Positions 1 through 7,778 of a stretch of 64,000 nt of DNA are shown in pieces (the first letter of the stretch is position 1; each line of letters starts with the position of its first letter). The position numbers and the translations under genes are program-made. A model generated the notes under the pieces. It worked only from the letters and a program-made list of their open reading frames with translations, was not told the origin of the DNA and did no database searches. Source of the stretch: a bacterium (GTDB lineage: Bacteria; Sysuimicrobiota; Sysuimicrobiia; Sysuimicrobiales; Humicultoraceae); the NCBI GenBank assembly GCA_031082185.1, contig JAVHLI010000001.1, forward strand, positions 62,001-126,000, in the 5' to 3' direction.

Positions 1-859
1 TTGTCGGGCAAGTGCAGTTGAGCAGGTCGCGCGCTGGCAGGATGAGACCCTGGTAGGACGGCTGGCCGAGGTTGGCGGCGCGGCCCTTTCGGTTCGGGAG
101 CTCCTTGCGCTTCTGCTCCGGGCGCGCGGGGCGAGAGAGAGCTCTGCGGCAACCTCCGCGCGGCTCGCGACGAGGTTCCCTTCCACGGCGCACCTCGCGC
201 AGGCCGGTCTACCCGAACTGATTCGCGAGGGCGGCCTGTCGCTACGGCAGGCCGCAACGGTCGTCGCGGCGCGCGAGTTGGGCCGCCGCCTCTACGCCGC
301 GCCGTCCGCACGCCGGCCCACGGTCCGGACGCCGGCCGACATCGCGGCGCTCGTGGGACCGGACATGCGGTATCTGGACCGGGAACACTTCCGCGTGGTC
401 TTGCTCAGCACCCGGCACGACGTGCTGGCCGTCGAGGAGGTGGCCGTCGGCGGACTCAACAGCGCGGTGATCCACCCCCGCGAGGTGTTCAAGGCGGCGA
501 TCCGCGCCAGCGCGGCGGCGGTGATCCTGGTCCACAACCATCCCTCGGGCGATCCTGAGCCGAGCGCGGACGACCTCCGCATCACGGCGCGGCTGGCGGA
601 GGTCGGGCGGGTGGTGGGGATCGAGGTGCTGGACCACGTGGTGGTGGGGGATGGACGGTACGTGAGCCTGCGGGAGCGCGGGGCCATGGGGGATGCCGGA
701 AGGGTGGCTCCCGACCATCCGGAGATCCGGGCGCTTGGCGGCTCCAGTCCCGTGATAGCCAGCGTGCCGGCACCGGCTCGGGGGCCGCGGACTCAATGCA
801 GGATCTCTCCGGTCCAGCGGTCCCGATGCGCCCAGAACGGGCACTTGGGACACGGTTGA
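1..859 (+). CDS. radC: RadC-family JAMM/MPN protein, 5' end outside the window
   Basis: The frame is open from base 2 with no credible start, so the gene begins upstream of the window. A helix-hairpin-helix-like N-terminal part (to about residue 85) precedes an MPN domain with the metal-site motif HNHPSGD near bases 533-553. RadC proteins are common on mobile islands; their biochemical role is unsettled. Family members usually end soon after the YVSL strand (about base 670). Here the frame runs some 60 residues further and crosses the 3' end of the convergent gene at 793-1179, so the tail may not be native. Confidence 0.85.
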   Translation, partial: CRASAVEQVARWQDETLVGRLAEVGGAALSVRELLALLLRARGARESSAATSARLATRFPSTAHLAQAGLPELIREGGLSLRQAATVVAARELGRRLYAAPSARRPTVRTPADIAALVGPDMRYLDREHFRVVLLSTRHDVLAVEEVAVGGLNSAVIHPREVFKAAIRASAAAVILVHNHPSGDPEPSADDLRITARLAEVGRVVGIEVLDHVVVGDGRYVSLRERGAMGDAGRVAPDHPEIRALGGSSPVIASVPAPARGPRTQCRISPVQRSRCAQNGHLGHG

Positions 860-1179
860 CCCTCGGGATAGTCCACCCCCTCCTCGTGGGGACACCCGAT
901 GATGCGGTCGGTCATCACGACCGTCTTGGTCCCGTGTCGCTCGATGAACGCCAGGATCTCCCTGCCGATTGCCGGGTCACTGCGCACGTCCCGATCTTCG
1001 GCAACCCAGCGTTCCAACGGGTCGGCCTCAGCACCTTCTGAGGCTACGATGCCGACGGCAACTTTCGTCGCGCAGGTATCATCCGGCCCATAGAAGGCCA
1101 CGGTGGCGACGGGATACCCTCGAAAGCCCCGACGTGCCTTCTTCTTCAGGGGCGACGATGATCGACGTGTGGACTCCAC
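793..1179 (-). CDS. conserved hypothetical protein with a C-terminal cysteine cluster
   Basis: A 128-residue product of unknown function. The core begins near AFYGPDD and ends with a GCPHEEG...CPKCPFW segment whose three cysteines and histidine could bind a metal. I recall similar short hypothetical proteins in many genomes but know no function. The GTG start at 1179 is uncertain; an internal GTG just before AFYGPDD would remove a basic N-terminal tail that may not be native. It is the last of the minus-strand genes that follow attC-like sites, but no attC-like site is visible after its own stop. It overlaps the end of radC by 67 bp in convergent orientation. Confidence 0.65.
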   Translation of the reverse strand: MESTRRSSSPLKKKARRGFRGYPVATVAFYGPDDTCATKVAVGIVASEGAEADPLERWVAEDRDVRSDPAIGREILAFIERHGTKTVVMTDRIIGCPHEEGVDYPEGQPCPKCPFWAHRDRWTGEILH

Positions 1180-1207
1180 TCAGTATCACCTGGGATTGTC
1201 ATGCGGT

Positions 1208-1279
1208 GCCCAACGGCGCGCATCACACGCTGCGCCGGAGCGCAGCGGAGTTGCAGTTGGGTGCATGCGCTCGTTATGC
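1208..1279 (-). other. attC-like recombination site 4
   Basis: Read on the minus strand it begins GCATAAC (fits RYYYAAC) and ends GTTGGGC (fits GTTRRRY). Between them lie nested imperfect inverted repeats: GCGCAT pairs with ATGCGC, and CGCTGCG with CGCAGCG. The stop codon of the nucleotidyltransferase pseudogene lies inside the first core, as is usual for gene cassettes. Recognised by eye; a covariance-model search would be the proper test. Confidence 0.6.
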
Positions 1280-2178
1280 GCCATCATGGACTTCAGTTCG
1301 AGTTTTCCCGAAAAATAGCGCATTGACCAACTCTGTTGCACGCTCATCAGGAGCAGTCGGGTATGGATAGCCCAAGCACTCCGCTGTTGCCTTCGTTAGC
1401 CATCGAAACAGATCCATAGTTGCTAACAGCGCTCGCCTGACGTCATCTTCGTCATGATGGGCAAACGCACCGCGTAGTCTTTCCAGAACGCGAGGGTCTG
1501 CCCATTGTTCCAAGAAACGTCCGCCATACCAGGTATCGTAGTACGAGCCATTTCGGGCCTGGGCGTGCCATTCCATCGCCCTCAGCAACAAGCGTTTCAT
1601 ATAGCCGTCGCAACACGCGCTCTGGCAGTCCATAATTCCCCGCGCCGCAGTTTCTTCGCGGTCCAGACAGCGTGATACCAGAAGTCGTTGATAGCCTCAA
1701 GGAACTCAGATTGCGTGGGCAGACGAGAAGGTGCAGGCTCCGCAGAGAGCGGATTCAATCGGGCTGCCAGGCCGTCTCTATCAAGAAGCACGCGGCTCCC
1801 GCGGCGGAATACCTCTGTAACTTCGGGCGGGAAGCCATGTTGGATCATTTGCTCAACTTTCGCACAGGGGATGATTGAGAAGTCTACGTCGAGACCGCCC
1901 TCGAAAAGGACACGACGTTCCATTCCACCCCCGGTCGCCGTCGGTTCGACAAACGTGATCCAAGAATCGCCAATGTTCTTCAGCCAATCAGCACTTGTCA
2001 GATAGGGTTTGGGATCAGTTGTGAGGATGAGGATATCCAGATCGGACCATTCGTCTGCGGGGCGATCAACTCTTGCCCTAGATCCAAGAACAATCGCAGC
2101 ATGGATGTCAGGGCGGGTTTGGGCCCATGCGACGAACCTTTCTATCAATTGCTCGTAGGCCAATGTGGTTGGGTTCAT
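1274..2178 (-). pseudogene. aminoglycoside 6-adenylyltransferase-like nucleotidyltransferase, frameshifted
   Basis: Two overlapping minus-strand frames together make one protein of about 300 residues of the streptomycin 6-adenylyltransferase type. The first (2178 to about 1620) carries the nucleotidyltransferase motif GSRAR...SDLDILI. The second (about 1633 to 1274) continues with CCDGYMKRLLL and DTWYGGRFLEQW, a conserved C-terminal part. The join lies near 1618-1626 and looks like loss of one base. Each half is otherwise open and well conserved, so the event is recent or a sequencing error. It sits between two attC-like sites as an integron-type cassette. Substrate unproven. Confidence 0.75.
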
Positions 2179-2197
2179 TCGGGATTCCTCACGTGGC

Positions 2198-2255
2198 GCA
2201 TAATGTCAGGCGTCAGGCGCGGCTGGAAGCCGTCGCCCGCACGCCTTGGTTAGGC
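2198..2255 (-). other. attC-like recombination site 3
   Basis: On the minus strand it runs from GCCTAAC (perfect RYYYAAC core) to ATTATGC (one mismatch from GTTRRRY), 58 bp. The interior is a bulged palindrome in which GGCGT and GCGACGGCT face AGCCGCGCC and ACGCC. It lies 38 bp after the stop of the acetyltransferase gene and just ahead of the next cassette gene. Size and structure resemble the short attC class. Confidence 0.65.
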
Positions 2256-2293
2256 CCGGCTCTGGCGGTGGGCCGCGACAAGACACGCCCCCC

Positions 2294-2923
2294 TCACCAG
2301 AGCGTACGTCCCATCACGTCGAACGCCTCAATCTCGGCCGCGGCGTCCGGACTGGTGGGATACTCGTCGGCCAACAGCGTCCAGATCATGGTGTCACGGG
2401 GCCTCCCGTCGGGCGTCTGGGTGCGACGCCGCAGCGTCGCCTCATGACAGAAGCCGAGCTTGCGCGGCACCGCGAGGCTGCGGACGTTGTTGGGGTCACA
2501 GTGGATTTCAACCCGAGCTACCTTGTCGATGACAAAGGCGACCTTGGTGAGCGCAGCGACAGCCTCCGTGGCGAGTCCCTGGTTGAGGTAGTCCTTGTGT
2601 ATCCAATACCCAATCTCGCGTGCCCCGGGGCCCACACGGGTATGGAGCCCACTACTCCCGAGCACCTGGGTGTCCTCCCGATTGAAGATCCCATAGACGA
2701 AGTCCTGGCCCAAATCAAACTCACCACGCCATCGGCGGAGGCGCTCGATCTTCGTTTGGAGGTCTGTGGGCTCGTGCTGGGCCCAGAGCATCCATGGGCG
2801 CAGATGTTCCAGGTTGGCTTCAATGGCCGCTGTCAGCAGCGGCGCATCCATGGGATGCCAACACCGCAACACCAGCCGGCGGGTGTGGATGCGGTAGGCA
2901 GGACCGCACCCGGCGATTGACAT
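2294..2923 (-). CDS. GNAT acetyltransferase, RimJ/RimL-like
   Basis: 209 residues. The product resembles RimJ/RimL-type N-acetyltransferases: an N-terminal RRLVLRCW strand, EIGYWIHKDYLNQGLATEAV (acetyl-CoA-binding motif A region) and a C-terminal KLGFCHEATLRRR segment. Substrates of this subgroup are protein N-termini or small molecules, and drug targets are also possible. The ATG at 2923 is preferred over the longer frame opening at 3082 because AGGAAC lies just upstream and the family begins here. It is the third gene of the integron-like array. Confidence 0.85.
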   Translation of the reverse strand: MSIAGCGPAYRIHTRRLVLRCWHPMDAPLLTAAIEANLEHLRPWMLWAQHEPTDLQTKIERLRRWRGEFDLGQDFVYGIFNREDTQVLGSSGLHTRVGPGAREIGYWIHKDYLNQGLATEAVAALTKVAFVIDKVARVEIHCDPNNVRSLAVPRKLGFCHEATLRRRTQTPDGRPRDTMIWTLLADEYPTSPDAAAEIEAFDVMGRTLW

Positions 2924-2982
2924 GTGTTCCTGATCTGCCCCCTGCTCTTGCATGCCTTGACTCCACGGGTTGCGCGCTGTGG

Positions 2983-3071
2983 GCATAATGCCTGCGTCAG
3001 CGGCGCGCCGGCACGATCCCAGGACAGTGCACGCGCTCTTCCGGCGCGCCCGCTGCGCGCTGGGGTTGACC
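2983..3071 (-). other. attC-like recombination site 2, degenerate
   Basis: An 89-bp stretch between cassette genes. On the minus strand it ends ATTATGC, the same variant core as the site at 2198-2255. The opposite core (minus strand GGTCAAC) is poor. The interior has long facing arms containing GGCGCGCCGG and CCGGCGCGCC with bulges, and the site starts 8 bp after the stop of the next gene at 3079. The weak core makes this the least certain site but one. Confidence 0.45.
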
Positions 3072-3078
3072 ATCACCC

Positions 3079-3957
3079 TCACTCACGGGTGTTGTAGTCG
3101 TAAGCGATCTTGATGATCTGAGAAAGCAGCTCTCTATTGGGGCCGAACTCAGAGGGAGTAACCCGGATGGTGTACTCCCGCCACCTCTTGTCGTACCCGA
3201 TGAGCTCCATCCCAGCAGTCTCGACCTGTTTCTCAAGATCCTCCGACTGTTCGCATTTGAAGCCCAGCTTCAGAAACTTCTGTTTCGGGCGGAAGTGGAC
3301 GAAGTTGTTGGCAATGCCGGAGCGGGCCAGTCCGATGAAGTATTTCTTGTAGTTCAGTTCGTAAGAAGGGTCGAGGGCCTTCACATTCTCGAAAAGATGG
3401 TCCACGAGCTGCAGGATGTTCTTTGGAACCTTCACCTCCCAATCGCTGCGCGAGTGGAAGACCTTTCCCGTCTCCTCGGTGTCGTCGAGACCCAGCTGCA
3501 GCTCATCAAGGACCTTTGAGAAGACGAGAGCGACGCCGCCCTCCACGCGGAACGCTTGGAGCTGGATTGCGATTATCGGGATGAACCCGTTAAACAGACC
3601 AATGACGCTAAGGAAGCGGCTCGTGATGTCTTCGGCAACGAGTACCGCGCAGTGATCGTACTGAGGGTATCGCTTGCGTTCGATATCCCAGTATTCAATC
3701 GCACGGATGATGTGACTCTCATCCGTTTTCCCGAGCTGGAGCTCGACCTTGTAGCGCTTTCTGCTTTCGGCGTCTTCCAAGAGAAGGTCCAGGCGACCGG
3801 CCCGCGGCTGAGCTCGCTGACGCCCTCGAACCTCCACCTCGCCCAGGTTCAGCAGGGAGGGGTTTTCCACGATCTGGTCTTCGAGCCACTTCTCCGCGAA
3901 CTCAGGATGGCTCTTTAAGGAGAGCGGCTCGGGAATCACAAGCTTTGGGATTGGCAT
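3079..3957 (-). CDS. PD-(D/E)XK nuclease-like protein with DUF5655-type C-terminus
   Basis: 292 residues. The N-terminal half carries GRLDLLLED followed by YKVELQLGK, the D...E-x-Q pattern of the PD-(D/E)XK fold, as in proteins with a NucS/DUF91-like module. The C-terminal half (from about residue 170, near WEVKVPKNILQ) matches what I know of DUF5655 proteins. Role unknown; DNA binding or restriction is plausible. ATG at 3957 follows a purine-rich GAGGGGGGA at suitable distance, better than the TTG two codons earlier. Second gene of the array. Confidence 0.75.
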   Translation of the reverse strand: MPIPKLVIPEPLSLKSHPEFAEKWLEDQIVENPSLLNLGEVEVRGRQRAQPRAGRLDLLLEDAESRKRYKVELQLGKTDESHIIRAIEYWDIERKRYPQYDHCAVLVAEDITSRFLSVIGLFNGFIPIIAIQLQAFRVEGGVALVFSKVLDELQLGLDDTEETGKVFHSRSDWEVKVPKNILQLVDHLFENVKALDPSYELNYKKYFIGLARSGIANNFVHFRPKQKFLKLGFKCEQSEDLEKQVETAGMELIGYDKRWREYTIRVTPSEFGPNRELLSQIIKIAYDYNTRE

Positions 3958-3983
3958 GATCAACAGTCCCCCCTCGATGTGAT

Positions 3984-4038
3984 GGCTAACGCACGGATCA
4001 GCTGCGAGGCGCTCGTCAGCTGCATCCCCTTGTTCGCT
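3984..4038 (-). other. attC-like recombination site 1
   Basis: On the minus strand the 55-bp segment starts AGCGAAC and ends GTTAGCC. The AAC and GTT trinucleotides are kept while the outer bases deviate from consensus. The interior holds two CAGCTG copies that can face one another. It lies 18 bp after the stop of the gene at 4057-4572 and ahead of the next cassette gene, the position expected for an attC site. Confidence 0.45.
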
Positions 4039-4056
4039 GGCCCCTCCATTGGACGC

Positions 4057-4572
4057 TCAACGCGCCACCTCCGGAAGGGGACCGAAAAGGTGATCTGCAA
4101 CCTCGGTGATTGAGGCGAGCTGCTGGAATGCCGAGCGCGGCAGCATCCGGAGGCGCGGACGCTGAAGCTTGACGCCGCGGGCGTTGCCCTTTGTGTGCTT
4201 GCCCGTTGGATACCCGCTCAGGTCAGGCAGTGGTTCTCCCGGAGGGCCCCCGAACCATAGGAACGGTCCGAGGGCGAGGGTTTGGGGCTCAAACAGCATG
4301 ACCACGATGCACCCGTTCGGCTTGGTCGCGAGGCCTGTGTTGACGTTGAAGCGGGCGACCTTGGAGCCTCGGAAGGTCGCCTTCAACTGGACGTGGCGGA
4401 CGACGTTGTTGCCCTCCAATACGAGGTCGTAGCCTCCATCGTCGACCTGGGGCTTGAGGATCTCCAGGCGCTTGACGCCAGAGAGCCACACATGGCGCAT
4501 GACCTCGCCCGCAAAGAGGTGCTCAAGGAGCATCTCCCGGTACGACGACAGGAGGCTGTGGTCAGTCGCCAT
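4057..4572 (-). CDS. conserved hypothetical protein, PD-(D/E)XK-like
   Basis: 171 residues. DDGGYDLVLE followed by HVQLKAT fits the D...Q-x-K core of PD-(D/E)XK folds. The sequence LGPFLWFGG and the KHTKGNA segment recall a widespread family of hypothetical proteins often met on mobile DNA. Function is unknown; catalytic activity is not shown. ATG at 4572 follows GAGGGGG at 7 bases. It is the array gene nearest the integrase remnant and the second nuclease-like cassette in a row. Confidence 0.7.
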   Translation of the reverse strand: MATDHSLLSSYREMLLEHLFAGEVMRHVWLSGVKRLEILKPQVDDGGYDLVLEGNNVVRHVQLKATFRGSKVARFNVNTGLATKPNGCIVVMLFEPQTLALGPFLWFGGPPGEPLPDLSGYPTGKHTKGNARGVKLQRPRLRMLPRSAFQQLASITEVADHLFGPLPEVAR

Positions 4573-4735
4573 CACGTCGCCCCCTCAGCAAGTCCAGCGA
4601 ACTTGAAGCAGACGGAACCGTCTAGTCCCCCCGACACTGCGAGCAGATCAGCCGATTCCTTGATCTCCCCTCTCGCCGGCCTGCTTTCGCTGGTCAGTCT
4701 ATCATTCCTCCATATCCCCGCCTCCGCACGCGCTG

Positions 4736-4969
4736 TCAGGGTGCCGGCAGGCTATCCGCCGGGCTACGAATCGCACCGGGACCGCGGCTCAGGACGTGCG
4801 TGCAGGTCATGGTCGTGGCTACATCTCGGTGCCCGAGCAGCTCCTGGACCGTCCGGATGTCGTAGCCGTCCTCCAGCAGATGGGTCGCAAACTAGTGCCG
4901 GAACGTATGGCAACTGGCCGGTTTGGCAATACCGGCCCGGCGAACGGGTTCCCTGACGGCGGGGCTGGT
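4736..4969 (-). pseudogene. integron-type tyrosine recombinase (IntI-like), C-terminal remnant
   Basis: The minus strand reads VRRAGIAKPASC, HTFRH, a TAG stop (4892-4894), then [36 protein letters not shown] and IRSPAD before a TGA at 4736. This is the C-terminal third of an integron integrase or close relative. The box II RHxxR region is broken by the stop, which replaces the usual Ser after HTFRH. The residue normally occupied by the catalytic Tyr (TTMIYTHV in active enzymes) is Cys (codon 4802-4804). Farther upstream the similarity fades, so the N-terminus is lost. It cannot encode an active recombinase. Confidence 0.85.
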
Positions 4970-5107
4970 GTGAGCGAGGGGCACTGGCAGCGCAGCCCCA
5001 GCGGCTGGAGGCTGAGCCGTGCAGGTCCCCTCTCCGAGCCTACCGACGTGCCCAGGGAGAACCGCCTGCCACCATCAGTGAGGCGAAGTGACGAGGAGGA
5101 ACGAGCC

Positions 5108-5503
5108 ATGGCCGTTGAGCCTCGCAGAGGGTGTGGGTACCGCAAGATCGGCGGGACGTACATTGAGGGAGATCCCGGCCCCGGCTACGAGTACGGCTGG
5201 CTGCCCGTGCCCGTCAGGCCTTGCCCGCTGTGTGGCCAGCGCCCTGCTCTTACGCCCTGTTGTGAGGCAGCGGCGTACAAGTCCTGTAGGACCTGTGCGG
5301 GCTCGCTCCGATGGACGGGTCTGTACGCTGCCTCAACCGACTCGCCGCCGATCGCGCGCCTCAAGGCCCATTTCCTTCATTTCCCTCTTGAACCGCTCCA
5401 GAGGGGTGATCCCCGACTTGAGTTTGCGGCTCCTGAAGCGCCAGGCCCAGGAGTAGTTCGAGACCTCACGAAGCCGGGGGTCGCCCGGGAGCCACGCCTT
5501 TAG
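5108..5503 (+). CDS. phage/plasmid-type cysteine-rich protein, probably 3'-truncated
   Basis: The start MAVEPRRGCGYRKIGG, after GAGGAACGAGCC, matches a family of small zinc-ribbon-like proteins from phages and plasmids that begin RGCGYRKVGG and have CPxCG pairs. Here CPLCG, CC and CRTC are visible in residues 30-75. The family has a longer conserved C-terminus that I do not see. From about base 5330 the frame lies opposite a convincing minus-strand gene, so only about 75 residues look genuine and the rest may be read-through to the stop at 5503. No function known. Confidence 0.5.
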   Translation: MAVEPRRGCGYRKIGGTYIEGDPGPGYEYGWLPVPVRPCPLCGQRPALTPCCEAAAYKSCRTCAGSLRWTGLYAASTDSPPIARLKAHFLHFPLEPLQRGDPRLEFAAPEAPGPGVVRDLTKPGVAREPRL

Positions 5504-5920
5504 CATGGTCGTGGCGCGCCGCTCTAGCGCTATGATCAGCCTGGGCCGGATGATCCGCACCTCCTCGAGAAACCACCGCTTACTGACGCCAGCTAGGATC
5601 GCCAGCGTCACGTCGGCCTCCGAGTTCTTCGCCTTCGCCTTCGACACGTCGGTGAGGTGGGCGTCGGCCAGCCCGTTCCTGGCCATCTGGTCGTAGAGCA
5701 GGCTCAGGGCGGCGTCCAACTTGCCGGGGTTCTGCGGCGCCTTCCTCCCCCTGCGGCGGCCCGCGCTGGGGTTCAGCGCTACGAGCATGACCGGCGCCGT
5801 CCCCTCCCAACCGCGCACCCCATCGTCGCGCGGTGGAAAGAACCAGGAGAGGTACCCCCTCGCCCTCAAGCTCTGTTCGATCCGCGCCCTCAGTGCCGCG
5901 AGCGCCTTGCGCTTCTCCAT
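5333..5920 (-). CDS. uracil-DNA-glycosylase-fold-like hypothetical protein
   Basis: 195 residues. The pattern MLVALNPSAG near the N-terminus, GLADAHLTD in the middle and RPRLIIALERRA later resembles the UDG superfamily layout (first motif, helix, then a strand with IIALG-like sequence), but catalytic residues are not clear and the match is by eye. A small-molecule or DNA-binding role is possible. ATG at 5920 is chosen over the frame opening at 5986 because GTGAGGGG precedes it and the extra N-terminus would read through the 53-codon gene just upstream. Confidence 0.5.
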   Translation of the reverse strand: MEKRKALAALRARIEQSLRARGYLSWFFPPRDDGVRGWEGTAPVMLVALNPSAGRRRGRKAPQNPGKLDAALSLLYDQMARNGLADAHLTDVSKAKAKNSEADVTLAILAGVSKRWFLEEVRIIRPRLIIALERRATTMLKAWLPGDPRLREVSNYSWAWRFRSRKLKSGITPLERFKREMKEMGLEARDRRRVG

Positions 5921-5925
5921 CCCCC

Positions 5926-6087
5926 TCACCGCCGTTTCTCCACAGAGGGCGCTTCCAGAGCCCACGTGACGCGCGCCGTCTGCCAATCTATCTCCTCGTC
6001 CTGCCTAGACCGCTCCTCCGGACTCAGGGCGTCGATTTCTGCCTTCGCCTCCTTCAATAGCCGCGTCCTGTCCCTGGGGTCACTCAT
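5926..6087 (-). CDS. 53-residue charged small protein, coupled to the gene at 5333-5920
   Basis: The product starts MSDPRDRTRLLKEAKAEIDA and is rich in Lys, Glu, Asp and Arg, probably one long helix. Its stop lies five bases before the ATG of the UDG-like gene, and its ATG overlaps the stop of the upstream frame (6084-6572) as ATGA, which argues for translation as a unit. Size and charge would suit an antitoxin or accessory subunit, but I do not recognise the family. Confidence 0.5.
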   Translation of the reverse strand: MSDPRDRTRLLKEAKAEIDALSPEERSRQDEEIDWQTARVTWALEAPSVEKRR

Positions 6088-6572
6088 CTCGTCCCCCCGT
6101 GCCTCATCTGGCGCGTGACCTGGTCGGCGGGCGCCGTGAATGACACGTTCTCTCCCTGTCTCATGCCCAAATGCGGCCAGTACAGGTCATTCTGCAGCAC
6201 ATAGCGTCCCGTCGGCGCGACCCCCTGCGCTGCCTTCCTGGCCGAGCCGGGAGCGCTTGTGCGTCGAGCCTCCTTGAACCTGCGGGCCGCGTTGCGCAGC
6301 GTTGTCAGCAGCGAATGCGGCGCTTCGGGTTCCAGCCGGGCTATTGGACATTGCGGGGCTTGATCTCCGCAGTTCCGATTCTCTCCACATAGGCGGCCCG
6401 CGGAGCAGTCCTCACCACCCATCCACACTTGCGCGAGAGCTTCAGCACGCGCGAAGCGGTGATGCCGACCTCCGGTGCAGCCTTCCGCACGCTGCGCTTT
6501 CCGGGGCGCCATGCGGACGTCGTGCAGCAGGGCACGCCAAGCTGCGGCTGGCACCGTGTCTGGGGTCGCCAC
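6084..6572 (-). CDS. doubtful open frame, possibly a decayed gene
   Basis: A 162-codon frame whose stop overlaps the next start (ATGA). The C-terminal part (from about RRFKEARR to RQMRHGGTR) reads like a real protein. The N-terminal part competes with another minus-strand frame ending at 6341 that reads VRKAAPEVGITASRVLKLSR and looks like a helix-turn-helix. One explanation is a fusion or frameshift between two short genes. No family recognised. Confidence 0.3.
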   Translation of the reverse strand: MATPDTVPAAAWRALLHDVRMAPRKAQRAEGCTGGRHHRFARAEALAQVWMGGEDCSAGRLCGENRNCGDQAPQCPIARLEPEAPHSLLTTLRNAARRFKEARRTSAPGSARKAAQGVAPTGRYVLQNDLYWPHLGMRQGENVSFTAPADQVTRQMRHGGTR

Positions 6573-6704
6573 TTCTCCGTTCCGGCTGATTCTCGCACAA
6601 GCTGGTCTGCCACGGGCGGGGCCCCGTCGCGCAAGGGAAAGGCGCCTTGCGCGCCTCCCCGCCCGTGGCCTGTCGTCTCCACTCTTTCCAGTGGAGGTGA
6701 CGCC

Positions 6705-7055
6705 ATGACGTTCCTGGACCTATTCCGCGAGAAGTACGAGCGCAGGGGAGGGAAGGCTGAGCAGTTCATCGAGGCGTACCAACACGGCGACCCCGAGATG
6801 GTGGTGGACTACCTGCTGGAGCACAGCCCGGAGGGCGTGCGCGGCGCGCTGATCGCCGCGGCCGAAGACTTCCGGGCCACCGGCCGGACGCACAGCAACG
6901 CCCTGGTGGCCCTGCTACAGGAAGGTCGGGCCGCGATGACCTACGAGCGGCTGGCCGCGGACCTGCCGGAACTGCCCGAGCCGTTTGCAGGGGAGCAGCG
7001 CTACGACGTGGACTGGGCGGTGGACCGCCGTGACCTGCTCAACTGGGTGCGGTGA
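6705..7055 (+). CDS. hypothetical protein, first gene of a small phage/plasmid-like cluster
   Basis: 116 residues, acidic and mostly helical, starting MTFLDLFREKYERRGGK. GGAGGTGA lies four bases before the ATG at 6705, which settles the start against the longer frame opening at 6429. I do not recognise the family. It is followed after 50 bp by another plus-strand hypothetical gene with its own good ribosome binding site. Confidence 0.65.
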   Translation: MTFLDLFREKYERRGGKAEQFIEAYQHGDPEMVVDYLLEHSPEGVRGALIAAAEDFRATGRTHSNALVALLQEGRAAMTYERLAADLPELPEPFAGEQRYDVDWAVDRRDLLNWVR

Positions 7056-7105
7056 GGCGCCCGCCGTTTTGCGAGCACGCAAATTCGATGTGGGAGGGAC
7101 ACGCG

Positions 7106-7762
7106 ATGGAACAGAATCGACGGCCTCAGATCTTCAGGTACGTTACCAAGGACAAGGTCCTGGACATTGGGGACCTGTTGGATCCCGACCCCAAGCGCTG
7201 CAAGGTGCGCTTCATCCTGCTGCAGTTCGGGCGGGACTTCAAGGCGACCACCCGTGCGCTGCACTACGCGGACGCCGACGACCTGGAGGTGGTCTGCTGG
7301 GACATCCTCCACGGGACGTTCCGGGAATGGACAGACCACAAGGGCTCCGTGCGCGATGGGACCTGCCTGGCCCGGGTGCTGAGCCTGCGCAAGGACCCGA
7401 AGTACGACAACCCCTATGTCCTGCAGATCCGGAACGGCCCAGGCCAGGTCATCGGGCAGGGGGCGGTCAAGCTGGTCAAGGCCGAGGTCACCCTGAGCCT
7501 GCTGCTGTCGGAGTTTGATGCCCGGCGCCTCTGCCTCACGGTCCTCGACTACATCCGCGCGTGGAAGCAGGTGCACTTCGGGGAACTGGCGAGGGCGCGG
7601 GTTCGTGTCGCCGCCAGGGAGAAGGCTGGCGAACATGGTCAGGACTTCCGGCCGGTGGGGGCTCCCGCTGGCAACGGGCAGGTCAGGGTAGCTTCCAGCG
7701 GGCCTCGGATTGCAGCGATGGCGGAGCGGACTGCTGTGACGCGTCGGTTGGCTTCAACTTGA
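7106..7762 (+). CDS. hypothetical protein of the phage/plasmid-like cluster
   Basis: 218 residues. The first 165 residues look globular (alternating beta strands such as KCKVRFILLQFGRDFK and DLEVVCWDILHGTF). The last 50 residues are low in complexity and rich in Ala, Gly and Arg. ATG at 7106 follows GGGAGGG at a good distance. The next gene shares similarity with the C-terminal module of single-strand annealing proteins, so a recombination or DNA-binding role is a guess. No family recognised. Confidence 0.65.
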   Translation: MEQNRRPQIFRYVTKDKVLDIGDLLDPDPKRCKVRFILLQFGRDFKATTRALHYADADDLEVVCWDILHGTFREWTDHKGSVRDGTCLARVLSLRKDPKYDNPYVLQIRNGPGQVIGQGAVKLVKAEVTLSLLLSEFDARRLCLTVLDYIRAWKQVHFGELARARVRVAAREKAGEHGQDFRPVGAPAGNGQVRVASSGPRIAAMAERTAVTRRLAST

Positions 7763-7778
7763 CAGGGACCTGGGCTTA

